This document shows, one piece after another, positions 1 to 12,229 of a stretch of DNA of 64,000 nt; the stretch's first letter is position 1, and each line of letters starts with the position of its first letter. Location of the stretch: positions 1 to 64,000 of the forward strand of contig JANBPU010000070.1 in the NCBI GenBank assembly GCA_027575805.1. The letters run 5' to 3'. A program made the translations under genes and the position numbers. This DNA comes from Mycoemilia scoparia. Taxonomy: Eukaryota > Kickxellomycota > Kickxellomycetes > Kickxellales > Kickxellaceae. The notes under the pieces were generated by a model. The model made no database searches and was not told where the DNA came from. It saw only the letters and a list, made by a program, of their open reading frames with translations.

Positions 1-320
1 ACATCCTTGAATTTTTCGAGCTCCTTTTCACTATCCTGGAGGGCTTCTTCTAACTGCTTAAAGTCTTCAGCAATTTTCGCCACTTGTCCCATAATCTTGG
101 CAGTCTGCTCAGTTTTGGCCATTTTGTAAGCCTTGGCTGCTTTACTTAGATGAGCTGCTTGTTTAGCCTGCTCCTGTTCACTGGCTGGGCGGTGGCTTAG
201 CTCTATCAGCTTCTGCTTAACATCAACAGACTCTATTAATGTGGCTAGCCAACCACAGAGATCTGGATTCAAAGCATCAAGGTCCTCTACCCACTTTTCA
301 GTGCCTGTAGGGAGATTCAT
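1..320 (-). CDS. Coiled-coil protein, N-terminal part only (runs off the window)
   Basis: An open frame begins at an ATG at 320 and continues leftward past position 1, giving 106 complete codons. I do not recognise the family. The first 40 residues are mixed and contain two Trp (start MNLPTGTEKWVEDLD). From about residue 45 the sequence is Ala, Lys, Glu and Gln rich with heptad-like spacing and reads as a long coiled coil (for example QAAHLSKAAKAYKMAK and EDFKQLEEALQDSEKELEKF). That suggests a structural or cytoskeleton/kinetochore-type component, but this is a guess from composition. It is divergent from the SNF2 gene, with about 340 bp between the two starts. The upstream frame stays open for some codons, so an earlier start is not excluded. 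No intron is needed in the visible part. Confidence 0.6.
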   Translation of the reverse strand, partial: MNLPTGTEKWVEDLDALNPDLCGWLATLIESVDVKQKLIELSHRPASEQEQAKQAAHLSKAAKAYKMAKTEQTAKIMGQVAKIAEDFKQLEEALQDSEKELEKFKD

Positions 321-661
321 TGAAATTATTTTACTATCTGACTCCCTTAAAACAATGTTTGAATAAGGTATGTTTGTAGTCTGTATTTGGTATTTCCCGA
401 AATTCTACTATATAGAGTGGGAACTAAAGGGAAGAAAAATTGTGTCATTTTTTATAATGTTGTCATTAACATTAAATATTGAACCCCATAATTATATTAA
501 ATTATTGTCTGATTTTTGTACCTGAAAATGGTTTGGGATACAAAAGAAATGCGTTATTGTTTACTATTTAAACATTTCAAGTTTAACCCAAAAAATATCT
601 ATTTCATATTGCTTGCTTTGAACTGTGTGTATGTGTGTACATAAGAATACACAAGTTCAAA
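321..661. other. Intergenic space between two divergent genes
   Basis: About 340 bp of AT-rich DNA separates the ATG of the minus-strand coiled-coil gene from the ATG of the SNF2 gene. It must hold both promoters. I see no clear TATA box, only AT-rich runs. Confidence 0.5.
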
Positions 662-3600
662 ATGAGTCAGTATAGAACAGCACCGCGAATTATAGATGAT
701 TCTGACGATGACGATGAGCAACTGCTTCCAGTAAAAGTCATTGCCACCAATAATAGACGGAAACAAGTAATAGTAGATGATTCTGATAACGACAGTGAAG
801 ATACACCTACACTATACAGGAAAGCAACAGTACAACCGTTTAATAGCAACAACAACGATGATGAGGATAAAAACAACAACAACAAAATTTACAATAGTAC
901 TATGAAAGAAGCACTGGTAGATGTATTGGTGGACAGTGTCAATAGTATGAAAATTAATGAATATATAAACAACAAATTCAAAACCACGACAAGAGATATT
1001 AGTGGTGGTGAGGTATCATCTGGCTTTGGGCTTACAGAGGAACATGAAAGTTTCATCGAAGAGCTTGAAAGTGGAAAAGTCGAAATAAAAGGTAGCAAAT
1101 CAAGGAATTTTATTTTCAATATGAATAAAGAATTTGTAATTGATGAATAATTAACTGAGTTGATCATGTGTTTGAATAATAATGATAGGACCATCAAAGG
1201 ATTCAAGTCAAGCATTTAAAAGTCAAGACGAATTAAAAAATGAGGCTACTGCATTTTATAATACTTATCATTCTGGTGGAGCAGCACCACTTGGGACAGC
1301 AAGTAAGGCAACACCAGTACAATGGAACAGTGCATTGGAAAAGGCTGCTGGATCAAACGATTTCCATCAAAGAAGTGTAGTGTCAAAAAGTGTTGGTCTT
1401 GTCGTACCTCCTCCAAATAGTGCAGGCAAGTATCTTGTCTATTAGCTATACATCCTTATATACGTTCTTGTGTATGTATATAATATTTCGTTCAAGTTAA
1501 GACTAAAATTTAAATTTTTACATCTCTCTATAGACTATAGGGCTCCAAAACCGCAGGAAGGTGGAACTAGAAATGTAAAATTGGGGAACAAGCCTGAGCA
1601 GCTAGAAAATAGCGATGAAGACGAAGAGGATTTTGACCCAAAAAGAATAACATTCAATCATCAAATTCCTCCCCAAGACCGTCTACAAACCCCACCGGGA
1701 ATGACAATCAACCTAATGGAACACCAACGAATCGGTTTAACTTGGATGGTCAAACAAGAACTCAACCCCAAATATCGAGGTGGAATTCTAGCCGACGACA
1801 TGGGGTTAGGAAAAACCGTTCAAATGTTATCCCTAATGATGCAAAGACCACCCAAACCAAACCCCAAGGGTGGAGACTCGCAGATTTTGAGTCATCGAGT
1901 GCTGATTATTGCAACGCTCTCACTGATCCATCAATGGGAAAACGAGATTAAAGAAAAGCTTTCCCAAGACCTAAAAATCCTGGTATATCATGGCCCAGCT
2001 CGCAAAAAGTATTGTAGACTACCAACTTTTGCTCTGTATGATGTGGTCCTAACAACCTATGACACGTTAGGAAGAGACTGTGAAGGATTACGAGATTCAG
2101 GCCAACATGATGTAGTCAACGAAGTTGAAGAAAGACAACGAGATATGGATACGCTCAAAAATACAAAGAATTCGCCCCTATTTAGAACCCAATGGAGAAG
2201 AGTAATTTTGGACGAAGCACATCAGGTTAAAAACCATCGAACAAACGCATCTAAGTCGATTGTATATTTGGTAGCCAAGTATAGGTGGTGTCTCACTGGA
2301 ACGCCCATTCATAATTCGCTTATGGATCTGTTTTCGTTGACCAGGTTTTTAAGGATCAAGAGTTTACAAAGTTTAGCGGCATTCAAAGAATATTCGATAC
2401 TCTGGGATTCAAAGCTCAGTAGTCGCGAACACCTACAGCAGAGGAGGCTACTAGATGCAAAGAATTTGTTGGGTGAATTTGTTTTGAAACGAGAAAAGAC
2501 TGGTATGGTTGATGGTAAACCTCTCCTAACCCTTCCAGAGTTTAAGATTGAAAGGGAGGAGCTGGAATTGACTCCGCCAGAAAGGTTGTATTATCAGTTC
2601 CTTGAGCAGGGAAAAGAATATATCAACTATATGGGTGAAGGCGGCGGTGTGGAGGAGTATCGGAAATCGTTTGGTGCTATTTTGGTGTTGATTAATCGGC
2701 TTCGTCAGGCTACTTGTCATCCTAGTTTGACTGACATGACAAAGCAGGTGTTTTTCAATGACCCCTGCCTTTTAAAAAGTTTGCTGAAACAATTCGTATG
2801 TTCGAGGAAGGGGCAGGATTTGTCATCTGTTAATACATTGCTTTCAAAACTGCCTAAACAAGTGCTAACCCAATTGGTCCTAAAGAAAAGCAGTCTGAAT
2901 CTGATGAAGTGTACAGCTTGTGGTGTTTCGGAGAAATCAGAGCATATAATAGCGATGTGTGGGCATGTCGTGTGCGACAAATGTTTGGGTGAAAGTGAAG
3001 ACCAAGGACATGTTTTCTTTTATGGTAAAAAGGGAGATCGGGATATGGACTGCCATTTTGGGTTTAAGGAGAGTGACACAGTGTCTATTTCAAATTTTAT
3101 AAAGTGGGTCGAGGTTTTCTTTGAGGATAAGGAATTGGTGGATAGCTCCAGCGTTTCTAAAAAGCTAGGATCACTTTCGGAGGCGATCTTGGGATATAAA
3201 TATACTGATGGGAACAGAGGACAAGAAATTGATAGTTTGATGGATAGCCTCAATAACCTCACCATAGCTGGCGGACCAAAGCCTGTAGATTTAGACCTAA
3301 TCTCTAATAGGAAGTCTCAGCCAGATGGTAGCAACAGCGATTCTGATGATGACAATAACGGAACCAACGGTAAAAATAACAAAGAGCTTGATGACGAACT
3401 TATTGAACAAGTATTGTCCTACTTCCCGCCCTCATGTAGGATCCCAATGTACCCTCCGACCGCAAAAACTAAAAAGATATTATCGATTATCAAGAACATT
3501 TCAAAGACCAATCCCGGCGACAAGATTGTAATATTCAGCTACTTTGGCAAGTATATGGAGTATCTGGAAGAAACGTTCCGTCGTGAGGGCATTGGATGTA

Positions 3601-4040
3601 TAAAGGTGGATGGAAAGGTTAATGGAATTGCACGATCAGAAATGATTAGAAAATTCAGCAAAGATCGAGAGACCAAGGTGCTTGTTTTGTCTATTCTAGT
3701 TGGATCAGTTGGGTTGAATTTGACAAGAGCCAATCGAGTCATTATGGCGGATTTGTGGTGGAACCCAGCTATTGAGATGCAGGCGGTTGACAGAGTTCGT
3801 AGAATTGGCCAGACAAAGCCGGTGACAATTTATAGGCTGGCGGCTAAAAACACTATTGATGATCGTATTTTAGATGTCCAGAAAACCAAACAGAGTATAA
3901 TCAGTTCAGTTATTGGATCAGAAAATGATCTGTTGGGAGATGAGGAGACGGGTGATAAGGCAGAGAAGGGCGCTATTGTGGCTGCTAAACCTAGCATGAG
4001 GGAAATGATGTATATGGCATATGGAAAAGGTAGCGCGTAG
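662..4040 (+). CDS. SNF2-family ATPase, Rad5/ULS1/TTF2-like, with degenerate RING and SUMO-interacting motifs
   Basis: Exons 662-1091, 1189-1425 and 1534-4040 give 1057 residues. Intron 1 is GT-AG (GGTAGC donor). Intron 2 is best read as GC-AG (see separate entry). The N-terminus has two hydrophobic-acidic motifs typical of SUMO-interacting motifs: RIIDDSDDDDE (residues 9-19) and QVIVDDSDNDSED (35-47). The helicase core follows: Walker A DDMGLGKT (about 310-317), DEAH (about 448), SLTGTP-type motif CLTGTPIHN, then between the lobes a RING-like CTAC...CGHVVCDKC (about 681-710), and the C-terminal lobe ending NPAIEMQAVDRVRRIGQ (about 965-983). The DEAH box with an inter-lobe RING defines the Rad5/Rad16-like group (HLTF, SHPRH, ULS1, Rrp1/2, TTF2). 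SIMs plus RING favour a ULS1/Rrp2-like SUMO-targeted translocase in the nucleus. The usual last Cys pair of the RING is not evident. The start is the first ATG in frame with the acidic N-terminus. Confidence 0.9.
1426..1533 (+). other. Intron 2 of the SNF2 gene, probable GC-AG intron
   Basis: The donor reads CAG|GCAAGTATC and the acceptor is the first AG after a pyrimidine stretch (TCTCTATAG). This joins ...NSA-D-YRAPK in frame. A GT-AG alternative (donor at 1430, acceptor AG 1539-1540) is also in frame and gives ...NSAGK-APK, so the sequence alone does not decide. The GC form matches two other introns in this window that are forced by reading frame. Confidence 0.55.
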
Positions 4041-4636
4041 TGAGTAGGAAAGTAACAGCGGTAGTTCTCTGTTAAATAGGGGTTGCGGCAAGCTTAACTG
4101 AATATTTAAAATGATTTTGCGTTTGCAATTTTAATTCATATTCGCATTTGAGAAAACTTTATTAAATATTTGCTTATTGAAGCCCTAAGCTCAAAATGTA
4201 AGGCTATAGCTGTTATTCGAAATAGAGGGGATATTTATATATGGCAAGTTCTCCACCAAAAGGGAACACCCTATCACTACCCTTATAGAGGAGTCTACTC
4301 TGTCATATAGCTAAGAGTCGGTGGTTTAAAGCAGTTAATCTGTATGCTCTTGTTTTTTATTTGCATGGCTGGCTGATAAATAAGATGTGATTGGGATTCC
4401 TACACAAGCTTAACCAAACTTGTCGAATTTGTTTGTACCAATGCAATCCCCACATACAACTAAAGATGTATGCAGATTCGGGAAAACATATAAAGTATGA
4501 GTGTGAATGTCAGTATATTTTTTCCAAATATCTCATATCATCTATCACATTGTGAAATTCACAAAATATCTTTATTTGTAAATATGTTAAACTTCTGAGA
4601 TAAAAATGTAAGGGCATGCCTATGTATTATATAAGA
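4041..4636. other. 3' intergenic space between convergent genes
   Basis: This noncoding AT-rich stretch lies between the stop codons of the SNF2 gene and the chitin synthase. It contains one short inverted-repeat element (4238-4310) and otherwise only presumed 3' UTR and polyadenylation sequence. Confidence 0.6.
4238..4310 (-). mobile_element. Short inverted-repeat element, family 2
   Basis: The ends are imperfect inverted repeats: left TATATGGCAAGTTCTCC, right (reverse complement) TATATGACAGAGTAGACTC. The interior has CTCCACCAAAAGGGAACA. It matches a copy at 56603-56667 in opposite orientation and the ends of longer related repeats at 30374-30520 and 54818-55113. No coding capacity. It is likely a non-autonomous DNA-transposon derivative. 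Confidence 0.6.
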
Positions 4637-7600
4637 TTATTGTTGTTGGGTCAAAAGATCTTGGATGGTTTGATTTATCCAGGCACGTTTTTCTGTCAAA
4701 TCCACACCAAATTTCTGGTTCAATAATAAACGAACCTGTTTCTTTGTCATGGTTCTGAGATCAGCCACTGTCAATATGGACATGATTTCAGTCTTTAAAG
4801 CAGAGTCGCTTGGTAATTCGCAATGCTGTCGCTGGCTGAAAGCGCTATCAACATTGACTACTGATGTATTATTTGAAGCCATAATGTTTGGCGTATTTAC
4901 TAAGCCAGACTTTTTGCTAGCGCTGCGGCCATCACGTTCATCATTATTATTACTTTTGTCATTGCGACTTGATCCCACATTACTAGAAGAATCTTGCTGA
5001 CGAGACTTGATTCCTAGTCTTTCGATTATTGACTGAGTTGACAAGAACTTTGAACTTGAAGCGCTACCTGGGCGGCCTCCTCCAGATGCAAAGCTAGGAT
5101 TATGACTACTGTTGTTACCTCCGGTAAATGGGTAAGCGACCAGATTGCTTCCGCCGTTGCCTTGATACATCATTGCATCCGTGTGCTCAGGCATAGACAG
5201 TATATTATTTTGCCATAATGCTGGGGACAGATGGCTACTATCATTGTTATAGTTAAGCTGAATTTTGCTTTGTGGCCAAGCCGTGGGAATTAGTGGGTTG
5301 TTTATGGACAAGTTTTTGGAATGTCTGCTACCTGGTCTATTTCCAGAGTGATTTGCACTTTCAAAACTACGCGTGTAGACACCGGCCACATGTCTGCTGA
5401 GCGGTCTATTAGTAGAGCCATTGGCATTGTTGTCATAATGGCGAGGAGATGGCATATTCTCAACCTCTGACTGGAATTCGCTCTGGCTGTCATTTCCTCT
5501 TTGTGAAACACTATCTTTTGGATGAATGGTTGGTGGTGCACTTGGAAGACCAACAGGATGGTGGTGGGGGTGATACATTTCTGGAATGTGGGAATTGTAT
5601 GGGGACAGCATGCCTTGTTGCTGATAAATGTTGGCATCGCCTTCTCCTGCCCACTGGGTGGTTGGATCAATGTCAGTGTAGCAAGGGTTCACGGACCCAT
5701 CAATGTCCAAAAGGGGAGGCATTGGAGCCACATGTTGTGTTCCAACAATTCCATTTTGTCTGTTGGCCCATCGCTTTTCGTACATTTCCTTGACATGGTC
5801 GGCCCATGTCTTCATGACAACTTGGGACGGGTCAAACTCCTTGTCTGAGGATACATAGATTTGTCTCTTTCCATCTTCGCCAATAACAATACGGGTGTTT
5901 CCCCAGGTAAAGTCATCAAAGTGCCAGAACGAATATATTGGTAGAATGAATGACCATAAAGGGTAAGCAAGGAAGTAGATTACCATCCATCCAATATGTT
6001 GCCACTGTCGCTTGAGAATGAAAATTAATGCTTGAAGGCCATACACTGCGCCGATGAGGACTAATGAAATATAGCCAACTTCGGATGTCTGGGCTACGGC
6101 AAGATAAACCAGATACAATAGGTAGACCAGGACAACCGGCATGGTTAGGGTACCAAAGAGGTCAATGAAGACAACAAACCTCATGGAAAAGCAACAGGAA
6201 CCACACATGTTTGGAAGGAAGAGCAGCTCAAACAGATTGTGGATGGTCGAATTGATCCAGCGGCGTCGTTGCGACAGGAGAATTTGCCATTTATCAGGCG
6301 CAGTGGTCTGGCAAAGTGCATCGCTTGCAAATGTCAATTTCAGTTTGGGGAAATGCTTCATCATCAGTGTTGTCAGATATCGATCTTCGCCAAGCGATAG
6401 CAGATTCTTTTTGTGGAGGGTATCAACATGGTTCTCCGCATACTCAGCAATGACTTTTTTTGATATTATCAGGGGCGCGCCCTTGGTGCTATATATTCTG
6501 TACATGCTGAAACATCCGGGAAGACACGTTACGGATCCGAAGAGGGACTCAAATGCCTTGGCCATGTGGTGGGAGATGAAGTACTCGTAGACCTGTATCA
6601 TGGTTGTCCAGCTATTGTTCTCGTTGAACAGCATGGTCTCGCCACAGACACCAATGACATTGGAATCTTTAACCATTGCGGCAAGGAGACGGCTCAGCGA
6701 CTCCTTTTCGACCTGAGTATCAGCATCGACCATCATAATAAACTCATGGAGACGGGGACTGATGCCGATGATATCGTTGAGCTGATGGTATATTTCCAGG
6801 TCGAGCTCTGTCATTGGAGCCTCAAAGTGGACTCTGCTAAGGAAATTCAGCAACAGCATCTGGGAGTCCCGTTTACCACGGTTGCCTGGCTTGGCCACTT
6901 CGCTTTCATTTCCGACTTTGACAACCACAATGTATGGAACAATGTGGCCTTGATGCTCATACAGCCCAGAGTAGACCTTGGCCATGTTGTGGCGGTAGCT
7001 GCCTTCGCCAATAGCCAGATAAGTGTAGCTAGGGGGATCAAGCTTTGGGTCGCACCCAAGAATATCAAGGACGATTTGTGGGGTCGATGTCTCGTTGCCG
7101 CTACCAATGATGTTTCCATCGCAGACAATGAAAAGGAGTTTGTGGCTATCGCTGTAGGTTGTGCGAGTCAGTGCATTTATGGTCTTCATCAAGGAGTCTT
7201 CGTCTTCGGTATAGCAAGGCACTAGGCACACAACAAAACGCTGGTGCTCAGCCGGAGTACGGCGGCGGGTAAACTGCAAGGATGCCAAGAACTTTACAAA
7301 GATGACAAGCATCAGCAGACATGCTGCTGCCAACAACAAGTAGTTTGGGAATAGACATCGTAGACTGTGTCTCACGTCAACCTTTCCAACATAAAACAGC
7401 CGCTTCATGCACTGGTAGTTCAGCATACGCCTCCTTTTGCTGATAGGAAGCGCGTCCCAGTATTTGGATACGTCAGTGAGCCTTTCTCCATTCTCGATAA
7501 ACAACTCTTCGACGTTCTTGTCCAGGTATCTCCATTGTGGATAATTCTCATTCTCAAGTGCATCTCGCGATTCAAAGTAGGGGGTCAGGTTAAAAACCTC

Positions 7601-10600
7601 GTCATTGATGATTCTCCAGTATTGGCCTTGCTCTTGATGATAATTCCTGATGACTCTTGGGTCCCATACCACATCCCCTTTCTCCATTCTCTTGAGCTTG
7701 GGTACAACATAGCGGAAATAGAAGGAATCATGTGCGAGCTCTCTGGAGTTGGGTAGGATCCTGGGACGGTGGATGAACGGCAGCGTCATCTCCTCAATGG
7801 GATCAACCTTGAGGTACATAAGGAAGTCAGGGTCATCTTCCTTTGTTATAAGGTGTGGACAAGCAGCACGGATAGGTATTGGGAACGTGGCATTGACCTC
7901 CTTTCCAGCAAACAGCATCATTTCACGCAATGGAACTCCACCCACAGATTTTCCATGCTTCTGGTGAACAAAGGTCGATATATCATATACTTTACCTCTC
8001 ATGGAAATGAGAGCGTTCGAAATGTCGTTGCCCTGAGCAACTTCGTCTGCGGTATAAATATGCATCTTTGGACAAAGAATCAATCCTATGCCAACGATTA
8101 GGAACAACATGCCTGCCCATAGGAAAGCGATAAGGATACAGATTGACACCTTCTCACGCCATGCCATGCGAACGTCTGGTCGATGCATACGGCCGATGTA
8201 TTTGAGCATGAAATCTGGTGCATAGAATGTCAGCGCCTTGGATATTCGAACCCACCATTGACGCGACTTTGTGGTTTCAATCTCTGTCATTGTTTCGATC
8301 TTTCTGTGGCTACTGGCTTTGAAAAATGACGATTCTCCTTGTTTTTTTTCGCTAGGGGCTTCGTCGTTATCAGATCCACCACCCTGGCCATCATCTCCAT
8401 GACTATTGGCACCACCAGTAGCATCGGGTCTGCTTCCATCCCCGCTTCTGGAACCAGCATTTCCACTGTTACTTTGGCAACTATCTACATGCACCGGCTT
8501 AGGGAATATAACGTCCCCATCATTAAACTCGTCTCCAGCATCACCAACTGAAACGGCCACAAAGGGAATAAAAGAAGCTTGGTCAGAGTCATTGGGATTT
8601 CCATCTTGGCTATTTGGACTGCTTACATCGCTTTCGTGCTGTTCGCCTTGCTCCAAACCATCAGATTCAGATGGAACCTCTGCAGTATCGTGATGATTTT
8701 CTGGCTCCGGTTTGACTCCATGTTTCCCACGAAAGGACTGGATTCTTGATCCAGATTTAGATAGCGCCTTGGATTTACGGTTTAGCTTGTATTTAGACTT
8801 GGTCCCGAAGTTTCGTTCAGGCTTTGCAGTATCACGATCATCAGCCTTAGCTCCAACCTTTTTGGGATCGATAACACCGTCAAATCCCTCATCAATGCCT
8901 TGTTCATCGTCATCGTGTCCTGAGTCCTTTTCGTTCTTGGAAGTACGATGTTTAACAGAAACCTCAACGCTTCCACTACTGCTATTACTATCATCCCTAT
9001 TGAGATCTCTGTTTTTACTATCCCCATTGCTGCGGTCATTGTTACTCGGCTTCTTGTTAGAAAGTTTCAAACTTTTAAGCTTTCCATTCACACTTTTTCT
9101 AGTTGGCAAGACGCGCTGCATATGACAATGGTATGCGACCTCAAGACTTCTCCAAGCAGACTCTACTAAATAAACCCCGTATCTCCCCATCTTATAGTCC
9201 ACGCCTTCTACCCATGAATTTGTATCGAATATATGGTTAAGCCGTGGTAATGGATTGATATCGTAGAAGGTTTCTTTACCTCCACCAGAACCATCACTAC
9301 CATTGCTACTATTATCTGTGTTTTCAATTGCAGGTTTGTATGTGCGATAGTAACGGTCGATGAAGTCGGCAAATTTGTAGAACACAGTGTACTCAAAAGG
9401 CTGGAATTTTTTGCAGATCTTTGATATGCCAAACGCTTCGACCTGGTGGGTAATAAATTCGATATCTGGCTTGGTGACAGAGGCAGACGCGGTCAGTGGG
9501 TCGGCAGGGCAAATGTGATGAATGAACCACATCTTTGTATTTTCGGCGGCCTTTAGCAATTGCTGCATGGTGTTGCTAATCTCGCCAAGATGTGAAAGAG
9601 GCTCTGTCTTTGGTATACCTGTGTGGTCAGCATAGTATGTGATATCTTCTGAGTAGCCCGTATTAAATGGCTTGTAGCACACATCCTCCACTACTTTTTC
9701 TTCGTGCTTCTCATATACAGCTCTTCTTCCCCTCTTTGTTGTCTTTGAGGGATCCAAGGGAATTGGCGAGTCGGCCTTGTTGCGAACTGTTGGATGTAGC
9801 GAGGGTCGGTTATGAATACTAAGCTGAAGTATAGAACTAAACTCATCCTTGGCCGATGAGAACCTCTTTGGCTGAATTTTTGAAGGGCTCAGTGAAGATG
9901 TATGCCACAACTTTCTGACAAACTTGTCTTGGCAATTATTGTGGAATAGAGTCGTGAAGTCTGGGGGTAGCCCGGCAGATTCGCCATTAAAGTCGGCCAT
10001 GTTATCTATAGAATAGGCGATGTGGCCTGCATAATGATTGATTCCAAATGAGCCGTATCCCCAATCGCTCTTGTGTTTTGTTGGTCCCTTTTTTGAAATA
10101 ACAAATTTATCGTGTCTTGAATGTTGCCTGTAAATGTTTTCAAGAAGCCTTGCATCTTTTGCGTCTTCGGCATGAATCAGGGTATATTTCTCCATAGTTG
10201 CGATTAAACTGTAATCGTACATGTCATCGAGGGGACTGCCACATACCAAAGTGCTAGATAGAATTGTCTGCTGGAACTGTGTGGTCCCACTATTAGGCGG
10301 ATACACCATATCCTTTTCGAGATCTCGGAGTATTCCAGACTTGTTGTCAATATTTATACCAGTTATGTGTGATTGCAGAAACTCGTTTGCTGCGCTGGTA
10401 CAAAGATAAGAAAACGAAGCCAGCATTGACTGCTGTTGGCCTTTTGGAGGCTTACTAGTAAAGGCCTTTGTTTCTGCTTTCAAGTATGGCCTCTGGAATC
10501 CATACATATCAAGCACTGAGATATGGTTAACACAATTGCCCTTAGAATGGGCCAGCTGTTGATTAATATGGTCAATGATCCAGTAAACAATCAAGTGATA

Positions 10601-12229
10601 TAGACAGCGGGAAAGAAGATCTCGTTGACGGCGAGCTCCCCAGGAATTGAGTAAAACCATACAAAGATCTGGGCCAACCCACGCCATTCGTTGGACAAGC
10701 ACCGACTCCAGCCCTTGCGTAGATATACCCAGTAGCCTGGCAGCTTGTAGAAATGACTCTGTATCTTTGACTGTAGCCGCGCCACCTTGAGTTGCCATGT
10801 CTTCGAACTCTACGTTGCCTAGATGCAAGATTGCAGCAAAGATGCGGAATATTTTGTCCTGGACGCTTGCTTTTATACCACACACCTCGAGTGCATTCTG
10901 GAACTGGACAAAGGCTTCTCTTTCGCGCAGCAGTGGTCCCTTTTGGGCAATTTTACCCTTTGACTCACTGGGTGCTTCGAGAAGCTGCTTTGTGGGATTG
11001 GTGTAGCGCAGATATGTCCACTTGTCAATAGAACGTCCTAGCTTCAAGTATTGCAACTCGGCATTGGATGCACCACGTGCTATGTCATAGAAAATGTTGA
11101 AGTTTGCTTCCCCCGAACCGCGATCAGTAACGCGAAATCTGTCCAAACTGAATACCAGGAGTTTGGCACCAGTAAGTTGGCCGCTCTGGTCAAAATGGAA
11201 TTCAATCCAATTTCCTGCTCTGCTTGAGGATATTGAGCCAAAGGTAAATGCCTCAAGAAGGGTTGATTGGATCACGGGCAAATGAGATAGCTGGGTTTGG
11301 CTGCGAGATGGTCCCTTTGAAGAATTCAGAGTCAGCATCCTTATCTGGCTCATGATATGGTTAAAAGTTGTGGTTTTCCCACTTCCTGCCAGACCACTAT
11401 AAGAATATTCATATTGAAAAAAAGGCACAAGGGTCTTTAATAAATAGTAGCTTTGGAGATACTATGAAACAGCTAGAATAGCAGTAGTAGCAACGAAATA
11501 TCATGAAAATACTTGCCTTAAAAATATGGTTTGGTCTTCACCCAACCTTCTCAGGTGAGTGTATGCATCAGTGACCAGTTCATTTATATGTGGCAAAAGG
11601 CCATCTCTTGTTTGCTTCTTATCCTCAAAGTTACGGCAGCATTTGTCCACATACTCACGGCGAGCAGTTATTGAATAAAGCTTGGTATTACAAAGCATCT
11701 CGGTTGAAAAACAGGCGATCAGGTTAGATGTTCTTATGCGGAAATATGGTTGCTTGGATTCAAAGCATTTTGCAATAGCCCCTGATATTGAAACATCTGA
11801 TATATCGCTGTCCAATTCACTAACTCCAAAAGGAAAATTATATAACATCTCTTCGACTTTGCTAGGCTCGGGGCTTGGCTGGGCGGGCTCTAGTTGAACC
11901 TCCTCACTTTCGGCAAAACTACTAGCAGGCTTTTCATCTTCTTCTCTTTCTTCATTATCGACTTCTAAATGCCTGCTTATGCTGAAGCAGGTTTGTTGTT
12001 TGTCGTTGATAGAAACTTCTACTGATCCAGAGGGGTCCTTAGATGGTTGTTGGACCTTTTCTGGATCTGAGCGATCTCTTTGGGATTGGTCATTATATGG
12101 GTTTGAAGATTGATTGGGCGTTTGGCCTTTATCTAGGCCCATAGATTTTAGAAAGCTTTCTTCCCCATGGTCAAACTCTTTATCTATGAAAAAGTCACCC
12201 ATTTTCTCATCAATATCTAAAGACAACAT
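4637..12229 (-). CDS. Chitin synthase with N-terminal myosin-like motor domain (class V/VII type)
   Basis: Exons 11517-12229 and 4637-11396 (minus strand) encode 2490 residues. It polymerises UDP-GlcNAc into chitin at sites of polarised wall growth. Order of domains: acidic N-terminus; myosin-like head (about 140-920) with P-loop SGLAGSGKTT (238-247), SSR of switch I (295-297) and a switch-II motif DMYGFQ (534-539); a long charged Ser/Asp/Lys-rich linker; a membrane segment near 1325; a cytochrome-b5-like region near 1380 (GKVYDISTFVHQKHGK); catalytic core with KRDSQ, VDADTQ (about 1795), GEDRYLTTL and QRRRW (about 1945); C-terminal membrane spans; a disordered tail; and a DEK-C domain (about 2433-2490). 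The motor part is diverged: switch-II Glu is replaced by Gln. The intron between P-loop halves is GC-AG. An ATG at 12229 starts the only N-terminal open exon, and no further upstream exon is evident. Confidence 0.95.
11397..11516 (-). other. GC-AG intron in the chitin synthase gene
   Basis: On the minus strand the donor is TTAAG|GCAAGTATTTTC and the acceptor is TCTTATAG|TGGTCTGG, length 120 bp. Only the GC donor with this acceptor joins DQTIFL to SGLAGSGKTT, the continuous strand-plus-P-loop of a myosin head. A GT donor four bases downstream needs a different acceptor and would insert a dozen residues into that strand. Confidence 0.9.

Noticed and set aside
4749..9169. Several plus-strand frames of 70-220 codons over the chitin synthase
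   Set aside because: They are shadows of the long minus-strand gene. The minus frame carries all conserved motifs.
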